Assembly (NCBI RefSeq): GCF_015679185.1
Contig: NZ_CP064939.1
Span: 3,038,001 to 3,102,000 of the forward strand
Length of the DNA: 64,000 bases
DNA from: Pedobacter endophyticus
Lineage (GTDB): Bacteria > Bacteroidota > Bacteroidia > Sphingobacteriales > Sphingobacteriaceae
Reading direction: 5' to 3'
Part shown: positions 34,744-45,000 of the stretch, one piece after another
Numbering within the stretch: the stretch's first letter is position 1
Layout of the letters: each line of letters begins with the position of its first letter
The notes under the pieces: model-generated
Told to the model about the DNA's origin: nothing
Database searches by the model: none
The model's input: only the letters and a program-made list of their open reading frames with translations
Translations under genes and position numbers: made by a program

Positions 34744-36327
34744 TCATTTTGAATTATCGAAAAGGCAGGCCGCCAGTTCTTCATCACGATGATATAGATC
34801 ATCGCGAAAATTTAACGCTCCGGCCTGATCAACCCACGCTGTAAAATAGCTGATGAAAATCTGCACGGGATGCTCAATCTTAATCCAGCGTTCAGTGTTG
34901 GCATTCATTGCGCTCACGATTTTTTTAGCCGTCCATTGCGGCTGCGCTTTTAGGAGATAGCTTGCCAGTTTAACGGGCTCGGCAACGCGGATGCAACCAT
35001 GACTAAACGCACGTTTTCTAAGCTCAAAAAGATCTTTGGCTGGTGTATCGTGTAGGTAAATGCTGTATTGGTTAGGAAAAATAAACTTCACCCGCCCCAA
35101 TGCATTCTTTGAGCCCGGTTTTTGCCGGATAACGGGCAGTCCATTTCGCCGTCCGGTTATCTCCATATTATGTTGGGCCAAATAACTCGGGTTTTCTTTA
35201 ATGCCTGGCAGGATTTCGTCTTTTACAATGCTTTCAGGTATATTCCAATAGGGGCTAAAAACGACATTTCTAATCTGATCGGAAAAAATTGCAGTCCGGT
35301 TAGCTGTTTTCCCTACAACAATATCCATGGCTATTGCCTCTTTGCCCCTTTCGTAAGCCCGCAGTCTAAATTCGGGAATGTTTACCACTACTTTCCGCTC
35401 GGCATCATCCACGGGCATCCACCGCATACGCTCCATATTAATGCGCACTTTCTCAATCTTTGTTGTTATCGGGATATTAATTGCTTTTATAAATTTAGGC
35501 CCGATAATGCCATCGTTGGCCAGACCATGCCTTTTCTGAAAGTTGATTACAGCGGCCTCAAATTCGCTACTATAGAAATTGGTCCCATCATCCTCAGGCA
35601 AGTCGCCAAGGGTATTTAGCCGGCATTTAACGGCCTGTACTATTGCGCCGGTATCTCCCAACTTATATAGTTTTCCATTATCGATAATGTCTGACCAGCG
35701 TGCCTCTTCTAATTTTTTAAGCCGATCTAACTTTTCTTTCATCGAATAATACATCGGGTAAATGGGAACAATATCCTTTAGTTCGGCACCTGCAACAAAC
35801 TGGTTAAGAATTTCAAATAGGGGAAGTCTTTTTCGCAATATATTCCATTGCAAATCTTTTGGGTTAACTTTTCCTGCATATGCATGATCGATAAAGTTCA
35901 AAAAAAGAGTGGTCATGGCCAGTTCTACCTTCTGCAAGCTAGTATCGGCAGATGCAAAGGTGTAATCGGGCTTGGCTAAGCTTACCATTCTCTTAAATAA
36001 GTTTGGGTTGCGGAGGGCGCTATCGGCAGAATAGCTGAGAAAATCCTGATAGTTGCTCCAAAATGTCAGCGCCTGCCTGGTAAGCCTCTGTTCATTAACC
36101 CAGGCATATTGGTAATCTCTTTCTGTGTAAAATTTTGTTATTAAAGCGGATTTACAGCTATCAATTTGTTCATCGAGTATAAAGCCAGCTAACTGATGCG
36201 CATCGAGGCGAAAATTGTTCCTTGCCGTTGGCAACATTGTCGCATCACCAGCGGTTTGTCCAATAGCATCGCTAAAGGCAAAGGCAAGAAACAATATTAA
36301 AGTGTAAAATTTACTGATATTCGGCAT
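34744..36327 (-). CDS. L,D-transpeptidase (YkuD domain, YcbB-like)
   Basis: 527 aa from the ATG at 36327 (MPNISKFYTLILFLAF), with a signal peptide ending near SDAIGQ. A long N-terminal scaffold (to about 215) is followed by a peptidoglycan-binding domain (KLGDTGAIVQAVKCRLNTLG, about 228-295). The YkuD catalytic domain follows, with HDTPAKDLFE and SHGCIRV carrying the catalytic Cys near 460. It cross-links or anchors peptidoglycan in the periplasm. Length and domain order match the YcbB group. Confidence 0.93.
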   Translation of the reverse strand: MPNISKFYTLILFLAFAFSDAIGQTAGDATMLPTARNNFRLDAHQLAGFILDEQIDSCKSALITKFYTERDYQYAWVNEQRLTRQALTFWSNYQDFLSYSADSALRNPNLFKRMVSLAKPDYTFASADTSLQKVELAMTTLFLNFIDHAYAGKVNPKDLQWNILRKRLPLFEILNQFVAGAELKDIVPIYPMYYSMKEKLDRLKKLEEARWSDIIDNGKLYKLGDTGAIVQAVKCRLNTLGDLPEDDGTNFYSSEFEAAVINFQKRHGLANDGIIGPKFIKAINIPITTKIEKVRINMERMRWMPVDDAERKVVVNIPEFRLRAYERGKEAIAMDIVVGKTANRTAIFSDQIRNVVFSPYWNIPESIVKDEILPGIKENPSYLAQHNMEITGRRNGLPVIRQKPGSKNALGRVKFIFPNQYSIYLHDTPAKDLFELRKRAFSHGCIRVAEPVKLASYLLKAQPQWTAKKIVSAMNANTERWIKIEHPVQIFISYFTAWVDQAGALNFRDDLYHRDEELAACLFDNSK

Positions 36328-36366
36328 GTGTGGTGTCAAAATGCGAAATAGGGTTTGCGTATTTTA

Positions 36367-36789
36367 TCAATTGGGCTTTGTTGTAAGCACCACGGTACCG
36401 ACTGGATATTGAATATCCGAGCTATCTTCGGCAGTTATGAAAAAGTAATCCGGCTCAAAAGGGGTAACCGTATTTAACTCGCCCTCTAAAGAACTGGAAA
36501 AGAAGCCGCTACTGCTTCTGAGTTGCCCGATATTTTTGGTAATCTGATTTTTTAATACGAGCCACACTACATACAGCTTTTTCTTCGGCTGAAGCCTCGA
36601 GGGCTCTGCCAGGTTGGTTACCTGAATTTTGACCGCATAATTATTATTATCATCCTTGCTTACTTTCACACTGCCCTTTGCCGCGGGTACCACGCTCGAA
36701 TTCAGAAACTTTGTGGTTGTAGAACACGAAAAAAGGGTGCAAACAAAACAAATACTGAGAAGCAGAATAACTGATTTTAAATTTTTCAT
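36367..36789 (-). CDS. Lipoprotein, hypothetical, 140 aa
   Basis: The ATG at 36789 (MKNLKSVILLLSICF) gives a proper lipoprotein signal with lipobox LFSC (Cys22). An upstream ATG would bury it. The mature part is a beta-rich domain (GSVKVSKDDNNNYAVKIQVT), perhaps immunoglobulin-like, ending in YPVGTVVLTTKPN. No family is recognised. It lies 39 nt upstream of the L,D-transpeptidase on the same strand, suggesting a shared cell-envelope transcript. Confidence 0.78.
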   Translation of the reverse strand: MKNLKSVILLLSICFVCTLFSCSTTTKFLNSSVVPAAKGSVKVSKDDNNNYAVKIQVTNLAEPSRLQPKKKLYVVWLVLKNQITKNIGQLRSSSGFFSSSLEGELNTVTPFEPDYFFITAEDSSDIQYPVGTVVLTTKPN

Positions 36790-37040
36790 TGAAATGATAA
36801 GGATGATTACAGGTTGATGTCGGTAAAAACCGAGCTTTGAAAGTACAAATACCAATAGGTTAACATCCCGTTTCCCATTTTAGTTTTCAATTTAATGATA
36901 AAGCATAGCCGCAGAGGATACGCAACCGATGATTACAGGTTTTGATGAAACTTTAGTATTCCGATTGGATAAATAATCAAACTCAATTATTCCATCGTTG
37001 TTATGGAATTAGCATTGTTGATAAAATTTGGGATAACACT

Positions 37041-37565
37041 ATGGAAAACGTTTTTTTTAGCAATTGGGAAAGTATAGGCCGAACCTTTTCTATTGGGATT
37101 CTTGCCTACGTTTCTTTGATGCTAATGTTGAGGATCTCGGGAAAGAGGACGCTATCGCAAATGAGAGAGTTTGATTTTATTGTTACGGTGGCGCTGGGCT
37201 CTACCCTTGCTTCTGTGTTGCTAACAAAGGAGATTTCGCTAATGGATGGCGCTGTAGCAATGGGTATTTTAATAGGCCTGCAATACATTTTGGCTTATGT
37301 TTCTGTGCGATCAAAAAAGTTTTCGAAATTGATCAGCTCAGAGCCAACGCTCCTGTTTTATAAAGGTAATTTTTTATGGAGCGCATTGAGAAAGGAAAGG
37401 GTTACCGAAGCGGAAGTGCGCTCAATACTGAGAAATAATGGCATTGTTTCAATCGAAGATGTAGAAGCGGTAGTGATGGAATCAAACGGACAGTTTACTG
37501 TTGTTAAAGAAGGAAATTTAAGCAGCGATGACTCACCATTAAGCGGCGTAAAAAGAATTGATTGA
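37041..37565 (+). CDS. DUF421 / YetF-like membrane protein
   Basis: 174 aa. Three membrane helices occupy about 14-90 (YVSLMLMLRISGKRTLSQM; REFDFIVTVALGSTLAS; MGILIGLQYILAYVSV). They are followed by the conserved cytosolic YetF domain (LLFYKGNFLWSALRKERVTE; VRSILRNNGIVSIEDVEAVV). The SGKRTLSQM and FDFIVTVALGS blocks are diagnostic of DUF421. The function of the family is poorly known. It is a monocistronic gene. Confidence 0.93.
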   Translation: MENVFFSNWESIGRTFSIGILAYVSLMLMLRISGKRTLSQMREFDFIVTVALGSTLASVLLTKEISLMDGAVAMGILIGLQYILAYVSVRSKKFSKLISSEPTLLFYKGNFLWSALRKERVTEAEVRSILRNNGIVSIEDVEAVVMESNGQFTVVKEGNLSSDDSPLSGVKRID

Positions 37566-37748
37566 TCTGCCGGGCCTCGTTCAACTAACAGGGTGCTTAC
37601 CGGAATGTGATTTTTTTGCTTGGCCTAAAGATCGTATTGACGTGTCCAAAATAATAATGTAAAGCAAAATTAAATAAACTTCCCTCTTTTTGGCCGATCC
37701 TTTTTTCGGTTGGTGCGCCGCTTGGAAAGATTCGGATAAACTTAAAGC

Positions 37749-37778
37749 AAAAAAGCCTCAACTTTTTCAAGTTAAGGC
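37749..37778 (-). terminator. Terminator of tRNA-Asp
   Basis: In minus-strand sense, GCCTTAACTT/AAGTTGAGGC with a 4-nt loop and one wobble pair, followed by TTTTTT. It lies 9 nt after the tRNA 3' end. Confidence 0.85.
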
Positions 37779-37786
37779 CTTTGTTG

Positions 37787-37860
37787 CGGAATGGACGGGA
37801 CTCGAACCCGCGACCTCCTGCGTGACAGGCAGGCATTCTAACCAGCTGAACTACCACTCC
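37787..37860 (-). tRNA. tRNA-Asp(GTC)
   Basis: 74 nt, 5' end at 37860. Acceptor GGAGTGG/CCATTCC has one wobble, the anticodon loop CTGTCAC gives GTC (37824-37826), the T arm is GCGGG-TTCGAGT-CCCGT, and the discriminator is G. CCA is not encoded. Confidence 0.96.
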
Positions 37861-37966
37861 GTTTTGTTTTCTTTTTAAAAGTTTAAACCTCTTTCCCCTT
37901 TCGAGGTTGCAAATATAGAGACAATATCGTTATCTGCAAACTTTTTTTTAAAATAATTATAAGTGA

Positions 37967-39040
37967 TTATCCCACAGCACCTTCCTGCATCTTCTCTGCA
38001 TTTTCGGCAAACTGAAGTGCATCAATTATCTCTTGTATGTCGCCATCCATAATGGCTGGGAGGTTATACATGGTTAAGCCGATACGGTGTTCGGTAACAC
38101 GACCTTGAGGATAGTTGTATGTTCTGATCTTGGCCGAGCGATCTCCTGTTGATACCATTGTTTTACGTTTAGCAGCAATATCGCCGTTTTTCTTTTGCAG
38201 CTCGATATCATAAAGCTTGCTTCTCAACATTTCCATCGCAATAACGCGGTTGCCCAATTGCGAACGTTCGCGTTGGCAAACCACCACAATACCCGATGGC
38301 TTGTGGGTTAGCTGAACCTTGGTTTCAACTTTATTTACGTTCTGCCCGCCGGCACCACCCGAACGCGATGTTTGCAGCTCAATATCGGCGGGATTAATGT
38401 ACAAATCAATTTCTTCTGCTTCTGGCAAAACGGCCACCGAAGCAGCTGATGTATGTACACGGCCCTGCGTTTCGGTGTCGGGCACACGTTGTACACGGTG
38501 CACACCGCTTTCATATTTTAACTGGCCGTAAACATCCTCGCCATTTACTTTCAAAATAACCTCTTTGTATCCACCCGCGGTGCCTTCGGTTACATCAACA
38601 GTTTCTACGTTCCAACCTTTGGTTTCAAAATAACGCGTGTACATTCGGTACAAATCGCCGGCAAAAAGGGCAGCTTCATCGCCTCCGGTACCGCCTCTAA
38701 TCTCAAATACGGCATTCTTGGCATCTTCGGGATCTTTTGGAATCAACATCAACCTAATGCGGCTTTCCATTTCCTCTTGCTGCGCCAACATTAAATCGAG
38801 TTCTTCTTTGGCCATCTCACGCATTTCGGGGTCTTTTTCTGTTGCCAAAATCTCCTTATTTGCATCAATGTTGCTCATCACATTTTTGTAGATTTTATAT
38901 TCATCTACAATTTTGCCCAAGTCTTTATATTCTTTGTTTAAAGCCGCAAACCGCTTCATATCCTGAATTACATCCGGATTACTCAACGATTCCTCTACGT
39001 CTTCCCAACGTAGCTTTATAGCCTCTAATTTATCTAACAT
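37967..39040 (-). CDS. prfA: Peptide chain release factor 1
   Basis: 357 aa, full length for RF1. The N-terminal helical domain ([20 protein letters not shown]) is followed by the central domain ([20 protein letters not shown]). The peptidyl-tRNA hydrolysis motif GGAGGQNVN lies near 230. The sequence around the PxT codon-recognition region ([18 protein letters not shown]) fits RF1, which reads UAA and UAG. No programmed frameshift is seen, as expected since that belongs to RF2. Confidence 0.97.
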   Translation of the reverse strand: MLDKLEAIKLRWEDVEESLSNPDVIQDMKRFAALNKEYKDLGKIVDEYKIYKNVMSNIDANKEILATEKDPEMREMAKEELDLMLAQQEEMESRIRLMLIPKDPEDAKNAVFEIRGGTGGDEAALFAGDLYRMYTRYFETKGWNVETVDVTEGTAGGYKEVILKVNGEDVYGQLKYESGVHRVQRVPDTETQGRVHTSAASVAVLPEAEEIDLYINPADIELQTSRSGGAGGQNVNKVETKVQLTHKPSGIVVVCQRERSQLGNRVIAMEMLRSKLYDIELQKKNGDIAAKRKTMVSTGDRSAKIRTYNYPQGRVTEHRIGLTMYNLPAIMDGDIQEIIDALQFAENAEKMQEGAVG

Positions 39041-39531
39041 AATATTTTATTCGAATTGAAACCCCTAATCCTACCAATGGTAAAAATTTAAGGAAATGCA
39101 AAAATAAGGAAAAAAGCTGAATTAGTTTGGAAAGGGACAACGCGACTTAATCAGTCATCCGATGAATATCGTTCGCTTTGCAGATATTCATCGGATGGAC
39201 TAATGAGTAAATGCTTCCTCTCGAGGCAACGAAATTTTACGCCTTGTAAGCCACCGCAAATAGCAGCAACAGCAATTCGTGCCTATCAATAAGGTTATTT
39301 TGTAACATGCTGTTTATAAGCCTCAGTATGAACGGTCGTCATTGCCAGCTTGTACCGATAGCTATGGGTAGGGAATCTTAATGCAAAAAAAGCGCAACGC
39401 GTTAGGATTCCCGCCTGCGCGGGAATGACGGCAAGAATAATTCCCGTCATCCGATAGCTATCGGATCATATTAATTTTTCTCCTAAAAATTAAAACGCAG
39501 GATGACAACATAAATGAAGGTGATGCGTATT
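39041..39531. repeat. Spacer with interspersed hairpin repeats
   Basis: No gene. It holds a hairpin with 15-bp arms (39156-39170 and 39183-39197, CATCCGATGAATATC), TACCGATAGCTATGGGTA (39353-39370), an inverted copy of the CCCGCGCAGGCGGGAAT family (about 39403-39430), and a perfect palindrome ATCCGATAGCTATCGGAT (39449-39466). These families recur at about 53037-53181 and 60411-60493. Confidence 0.75.
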
Positions 39532-40278
39532 TTAAGGGCTGATATAATACTCCAATTTCAAATCTTCCCCATTGAAAACGCCGTAAGAATTATAGTTTAG
39601 CCATTCGCCAATATTTACATAACGGCTTCCGTTACCTAAATCAATATCCAAAGGCAGGTGCCTGTGCCCGAAAACAAAATAATCGAAATGCTGTTTTTGC
39701 AACTGCTCCTTTGCATAAATAGCCAGCCACTCTTTATCCTCTCCTAAAAAGACTTCTTTTTTGGTTTGTGCGGCTCTGCTGCCCTGGCTCCAACTGGTAG
39801 CGATCCAAATGCCGAAATTGGGATGCAAACGAGCAAACAACCACTGGCAAAGCTCGCTTCTGAAGATTTTTCTCAAGAATTTATATTTACGGTCGCCCGG
39901 CCCCAAGCCATCGCCATGATGCAGATAGAATTTCTTTCCACTACGTTCAATGATTTTTTCATCACTGATGATTTCCATGCCGATTTCTTTCGTGAAATAG
40001 TCGCGAACCCACATGTCGTGGTTGCCCTTAAAGAAATAGATTTTGATGCCCGAATCGGCCATTGTGGCCAACTTGCCCTGCAGGCGGATAAAACCCTTGG
40101 GAATTACTCTGGCATACTCGAACCAAAAATCGAAGATATCGCCCATTAAGAATAGCTCGCTGCAGTTGGGCTCAATGAAACTCAACCAGCTTACAATCCG
40201 TTCTTCGCGGGTTCGGCTTTCGGCATTACTTGGCGTGCCTAAATGGAAGTCGGAAGCGAAATAAATGTTCTTAGCCAT
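39532..40278 (-). CDS. lpxH: UDP-2,3-diacylglucosamine diphosphatase (LpxH-type metallophosphoesterase)
   Basis: 248 aa from the ATG at 40278 (MAKNIYFASDFHLGTPSN). The upstream ATG is rejected because its extra residues come from a low-complexity repeat. Calcineurin-like metal motifs are in order: ASDFHLG, MGDIFDFW, KGNHDMW, and FGHRH near the C terminus. In lipid A synthesis the enzyme hydrolyses UDP-diacylglucosamine to lipid X at the membrane surface. The FDFWFEY block supports LpxH over other phosphoesterases. Confidence 0.9.
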   Translation of the reverse strand: MAKNIYFASDFHLGTPSNAESRTREERIVSWLSFIEPNCSELFLMGDIFDFWFEYARVIPKGFIRLQGKLATMADSGIKIYFFKGNHDMWVRDYFTKEIGMEIISDEKIIERSGKKFYLHHGDGLGPGDRKYKFLRKIFRSELCQWLFARLHPNFGIWIATSWSQGSRAAQTKKEVFLGEDKEWLAIYAKEQLQKQHFDYFVFGHRHLPLDIDLGNGSRYVNIGEWLNYNSYGVFNGEDLKLEYYISP

Positions 40279-40308
40279 GTGCGAGTTCAAAGGTAGGGAA
40301 AAAGTTGC

Positions 40309-40370
40309 GAGTTTGGAGGTGGGAGTTTGGAGGTGGGAGTATGGAGTTGGGAGTTTGGAGTCCGAAGTCG
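40309..40370. repeat. G-rich minisatellite in front of lpxH
   Basis: Tandem units close to GAGTTTGGAGGTGG and the shorter GAGTATGGAGTTGG, about four imperfect copies. It lies 30 nt upstream of the lpxH start and might affect expression if its length varies. Confidence 0.7.
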
Positions 40371-40443
40371 TGAGTCTCAAGTCGCTGCCTCATGGATTTG
40401 TCTTCGACTCCGCTCAGACTGACCCCTGTAATATTCTCCAAAA

Positions 40444-40477
40444 TAAAAAAGCGGCAATTCCCGTAGAAATTGCCGCT
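40444..40477 (-). terminator. Terminator of the second SusCD operon
   Basis: Stem AGCGGCAATT/AATTGCCGCT with an 8-nt loop. A-rich plus-strand flank gives TTTTTTATTT in the minus-strand transcript. It lies 34 nt after the SusD stop. Confidence 0.85.
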
Positions 40478-40510
40478 AATTACATTAGTTATTCAGGTTA
40501 AACCCCGTAC

Positions 40511-42046
40511 CTATTGTATCGCATCATTGTAATCATTTTCCCTTGCCGGGGTAACGATTTTCCAGTTGTTACGATCAGTTGGTTGGATGGTAGCGTTTAA
40601 TGGGCTTACAAAGTTACCGCCATCGGCATAGCTTTTCCTTTCAATTTTATCGCCCCATCTCTTTAAGTCGAAAAAGTCGAAGCCCTCGCCCCAAAGCTCA
40701 ATTGCTCTGTAGGTTTTAATCTCGTCTAAAAGCGCTGTGCCAGTTGCGGTACAGTTATAGTTCGGGTCTCTCAAACTGGTTTTCGTCAAACTGTTTAAAA
40801 GCGACTGAATTTCTGTTGCCGGCTTATTCTGATAGTACTTCGCTTCAGCCTCAATTAATATCATTTCTGAACTTCTGAAGTGGTTTAAGTTACCAACCCC
40901 AGGCAAATCAGTTGCAGAAAATTTAAACTGCATATAAGGATAAGATCTGGCTGCCGAAGCCATTGTTGGATACATTGATTTTGCATAATTGGTTAGCGCT
41001 GTGCTACCCTCGCCAGTTGTTGCGTTGTAGGCATAGGTTTTAGGATCTAAAAACAGTGCTTTCCTAATGTCGGTCGATGGAATTTTATTATACAACACTT
41101 TACTCATATACTTAGGATACGAAGTAACATTTGAACCCGAACCATTGTAAGCGATATAGGCGTGGAACGAATAAAAATACAAAGTCTCGTCAGTAGCACC
41201 ATAAGAACCCCAAATCCATTCGCTATTTGAGGTGTTGAAGCCAGATTTGTACTGAGCTACGCTCATTAACGGGAAGTTTTGTCTGGCCTTGTTTGCATAG
41301 CTTTCAGCTAAAGCATAATCTTGCTTATTTAACGCTGCCCTTGCGTAAGTTGCGTAAGCCACGTTAATATCGGTTAAATAAAACTGAGTTGCCGAACGCG
41401 TTTTGCCCGATGAAGTGAACAAGCTTATGGCCGTGTTCAAATCATTATAAATCAACTCGTAGGTTTGGCCCAAAGTAGAAAGTGGTAAATCGCCTGTTGA
41501 TTCATCGGTTCTCAATACCACTGCCGCTGTTGCACCGTTGTTTGAGTTTGCCCATCTGTCGCCGTACAATTGGGCAAGCATGGTGTAAGCGTAAGCTCTA
41601 AAAGTTAAAGCTTGTGCCTTGATGTACTGTTTATCAGCTTCTGGTCCTTCGGCTGCATCTACCCTATTGATAATGGTATTTGCATTTCCGATGATAGAAT
41701 AGTAATAAAACCACGGATAGTAGGTGTAAGTACTTATTGGGTTTCCATAATATTCCAAGTTGATTACGCTTGACCAACCTGGTAAGTTTACGCCGAAGTT
41801 GTTTCCCGCATAGTTACCGTACCACATTTTAATGGTTCCTTCGCCATTAAAGCCCTGGCTCGATATTTTTTGCTGGGTCATTAATTTGGCCAGACCATTT
41901 ACGGCAAGCGCTGCATTGGCCGTAGTACCAAAAACAACGTTGGGTGCGGTAGAGTTTGTAGGAGCAGTATTTAAGTACTCCTTTTTGCACGATGCAAATA
42001 TCGAAATAGCGACAATTGCAATAATATATTTATTTAAAGCTTTCAT
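40511..42046 (-). CDS. SusD/RagB-family outer-membrane lipoprotein
   Basis: 511 aa. Lipobox IFASC (Cys20) is followed by KKEYLNTAPTN. Middle repeats read QALTFRAYAYTMLAQLYGDR. The C-terminal EIKTYRAIELWGEGFDFFDL with KRWGDKIERKSY is the SusD signature. It pairs with the SusC-like transporter encoded 18 nt upstream. The N terminus resembles that of the SusD at 26602, so the two loci are probably paralogous. Confidence 0.95.
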   Translation of the reverse strand: MKALNKYIIAIVAISIFASCKKEYLNTAPTNSTAPNVVFGTTANAALAVNGLAKLMTQQKISSQGFNGEGTIKMWYGNYAGNNFGVNLPGWSSVINLEYYGNPISTYTYYPWFYYYSIIGNANTIINRVDAAEGPEADKQYIKAQALTFRAYAYTMLAQLYGDRWANSNNGATAAVVLRTDESTGDLPLSTLGQTYELIYNDLNTAISLFTSSGKTRSATQFYLTDINVAYATYARAALNKQDYALAESYANKARQNFPLMSVAQYKSGFNTSNSEWIWGSYGATDETLYFYSFHAYIAYNGSGSNVTSYPKYMSKVLYNKIPSTDIRKALFLDPKTYAYNATTGEGSTALTNYAKSMYPTMASAARSYPYMQFKFSATDLPGVGNLNHFRSSEMILIEAEAKYYQNKPATEIQSLLNSLTKTSLRDPNYNCTATGTALLDEIKTYRAIELWGEGFDFFDLKRWGDKIERKSYADGGNFVSPLNATIQPTDRNNWKIVTPARENDYNDAIQ

Positions 42047-42064
42047 TTGATTTTATTTTAAATG

Positions 42065-45000
42065 CTATAAACCAATGTTAATTCCTAGAGAAAATGTTCT
42101 GGCAGGAACAAATTCATTTTCGCTATAGCCGCCAAAAGTTTGCTGAGGGCTGTAACCTTTCATTCCTGTAAACGTTGCAAGGTTATCTACAAGGAAACTG
42201 AATGATAGCCTGCTCAGGTCTAGCTTTCTGGTTACGCTTTGCGGCACCGTGTAACCTAACGCGATGTTTTTGATTACGAAATACGAATTGTTTTGCAAAA
42301 ACCTGGTGCTAACGCTGCTGTTGTTGTATTGACTATTGGTAAAATTGATTTGTGGCGTAGCATCTGGATTAATTCGGTTAGGCGAAGTAAGTGTCATCCC
42401 CTCCGGAATACCATTCCACGAGTTTAACACATCTTTATGCACTGCAGATGGCGTAGCGGTTACGCTCATTAAGCCGATGTACGAATAATCGAACCCTTTA
42501 CCGCCAATTGAGTAATTAAACAAGGCAGATAGTGAGAAGCCTTTATAATCGAAGCTGGTATTGAAACTTCCCATCACATCAGGAACGCCAGAACCGCTCC
42601 AATCGCGTTTTGCGTAGGCAGCATTACGTGTGTAGTTTGTTCCATTTACATTAACCAAAAATTGATAATGTGCCCCAGTTGTATTGGTTGGGCTATAAGT
42701 AGCATCATCAGCATAATAAAGCGCCTGTCCTGTCATCATATCTACACCCGCATATTGGTATAAGAAGTAGTCGTAAACAGAATGGCCTTCCATATATTTG
42801 AACGGATTGGAAAGAATACCATTTGCCCTGTTCTCTTCGGGTAGTGCTACAATTTTGTTTTTAAGAAATGTTGCGTTTGCACCAAAATTCCATTTAAACT
42901 CGCTGTTTTTAATGATATCTACATCAGCAGAAAGTTCAATACCGCTATTTTTAACTTTTCCAATGTTCTTGGTTATTGTAGATACTGCACTTGTGGTACT
43001 GGTTGCACCGGCTGAAAGTGGCAGGTTAACATCAAATATTAACCCATCAGATCCTTTATCAAAATACTCAACAGTTAAATTCAATCTCTTGAAGAAACGG
43101 CCTTCCAAAGCAATTGAAGTTGCACGTTGTCCTTCCCACTGTAAATCTCTGGCCTCGTTTTGAGATTTGTACAAGGCAGCGATATTGTTGTTTTGCCCAA
43201 TGGTATATAAAGGAAGGTAACCGTAAAGATCAACACTTGCTATGTTACCTACTTTACCGTATGAACCCCTGATTTTCAAGTCGTTAACATAATCAGAAAT
43301 TGAGCTGAAGAAATCTTCTTTAGATACCAGCCATGTTCCACCTACTGACCAGAAATTACCCCATCTGTGTTCTGGATGCAACCTTGATGTACCATCTCTT
43401 CTAAACGATCCTTCAACAAAATATTTCTCCTTGTAGTTATAGCGCAATCTGCTTAACAAACTTTCTGTTCTGTCGTTGTGCTCATAGTCGGTTAAGTTTG
43501 TAATTTGCGTAAAGTTTACCAAATCAACCTGTCCGGCAAATGTTTCAGTTGTTTTGTAGCCATACAGATAATTATATCTGTAGAAATAACTTTCGTGGCC
43601 AACCAGGAAATCGAAGTTGTGATCGTTGATGCTTTTCTTATAAGTCAATTGCTGTTGAAGCGTCAATTCATTTCTTCTGTAAATCGTTCTCGAACCTCGT
43701 CCCTTATTCCCCGCACCATCGCCGATAATGGCATTGTTGTAGGTTCTTTGTTCAGAATTTCTCAATGAATTACTTGCAATGGTCGAAAATTTAAAATCCT
43801 TTAAGAAGTTGATATCAACATAGCCTTGAGAAATTAACGAATTTTGATACGTTCTATCCATGTTCAACTCGTTTTCCCAAATGATATGACGATTTACATA
43901 CTGTGTACGTGAGTTTGCTCCGCCATCATAAATTCTATTCCCAGTAGCATCTAAAATATAATCTCCCGTGGTTAAATTGTGTTCGTGAATGGGATAAATA
44001 GGCGCAATGTTCCTTGCATAGTTCCAGGGTGTAGTAAAGCCGCTACCACTACCTGTGGTATTGTTAGAAACCTGATAATTTCCATTTAGGCTGAAACCTG
44101 CCTTAATCCACGATCGTGGGCTAATGCTTCCGCTTACACGACCTGTAAAACGCTCAAAATCGGATGTTTTGATGTAACCTTGCTCATCCAGATAGCCTGC
44201 AGAGTAGAATAAATTCGACTTCTCATTACCAGCCTGGCCGCTTAAGTTGTAATCCTGACGGTATCCATTTCTGCTGATCGCATCGAACCAGTCTAAATCC
44301 TCAGCGTAACTGCCTTTAATTTGCGCATTTGGCAAAAGATTTCCGTTAGCGTCAAAAAGCTGATTATCGGGCAGGTTGAAGATATTGGTTCTCAAAATTG
44401 TAGGCACAAGATTGGCATTAACGGTTGCATTGGCTTGCGCTACAGTTAAGGTTGGATTAGCCGTTAACAACTGGTTGCGGTAGCCCAAAAACTCAACGCC
44501 CATATATTCTTGTGGCGTTACCTTGTCGTACTCAGGAATACCTCTGGTGTATAAACCCTGATTTACGTTTAAATTTAAGGTCGATTTTCCGTTTTTGCCT
44601 TTTTTCGTTGTAATTAAAATTACCCCGTTCGAACCCTTACTTCCATATAAACTCGATGATGTTGCATCTTTCAATACAGAAATCGATTCGATATCATTTG
44701 GATTAATATCATTTACACTTCCGGTATACACCACATTATCTAAAACGATTAAGGGAGTTGAGGTTCCGTTAATTGAACCATAGCCACGGATTCGGATGCT
44801 TGGTGCCGAACCTGGTTCGCCATAAGAGTTGTTGATTTGCAAACCCGGTGCAGAACCCTCTAAAGCCACAAGTGCGTTAGTTACAGGTCTCTTCTCTATG
44901 TCAGCTGCTGTAATAGATGATACTGAACCCGTAATGGCCTCCTTTTTAAGCGAGCCGTAACCAACTACTACAACTTCATCGAGGTTACGAACTGCATCTT

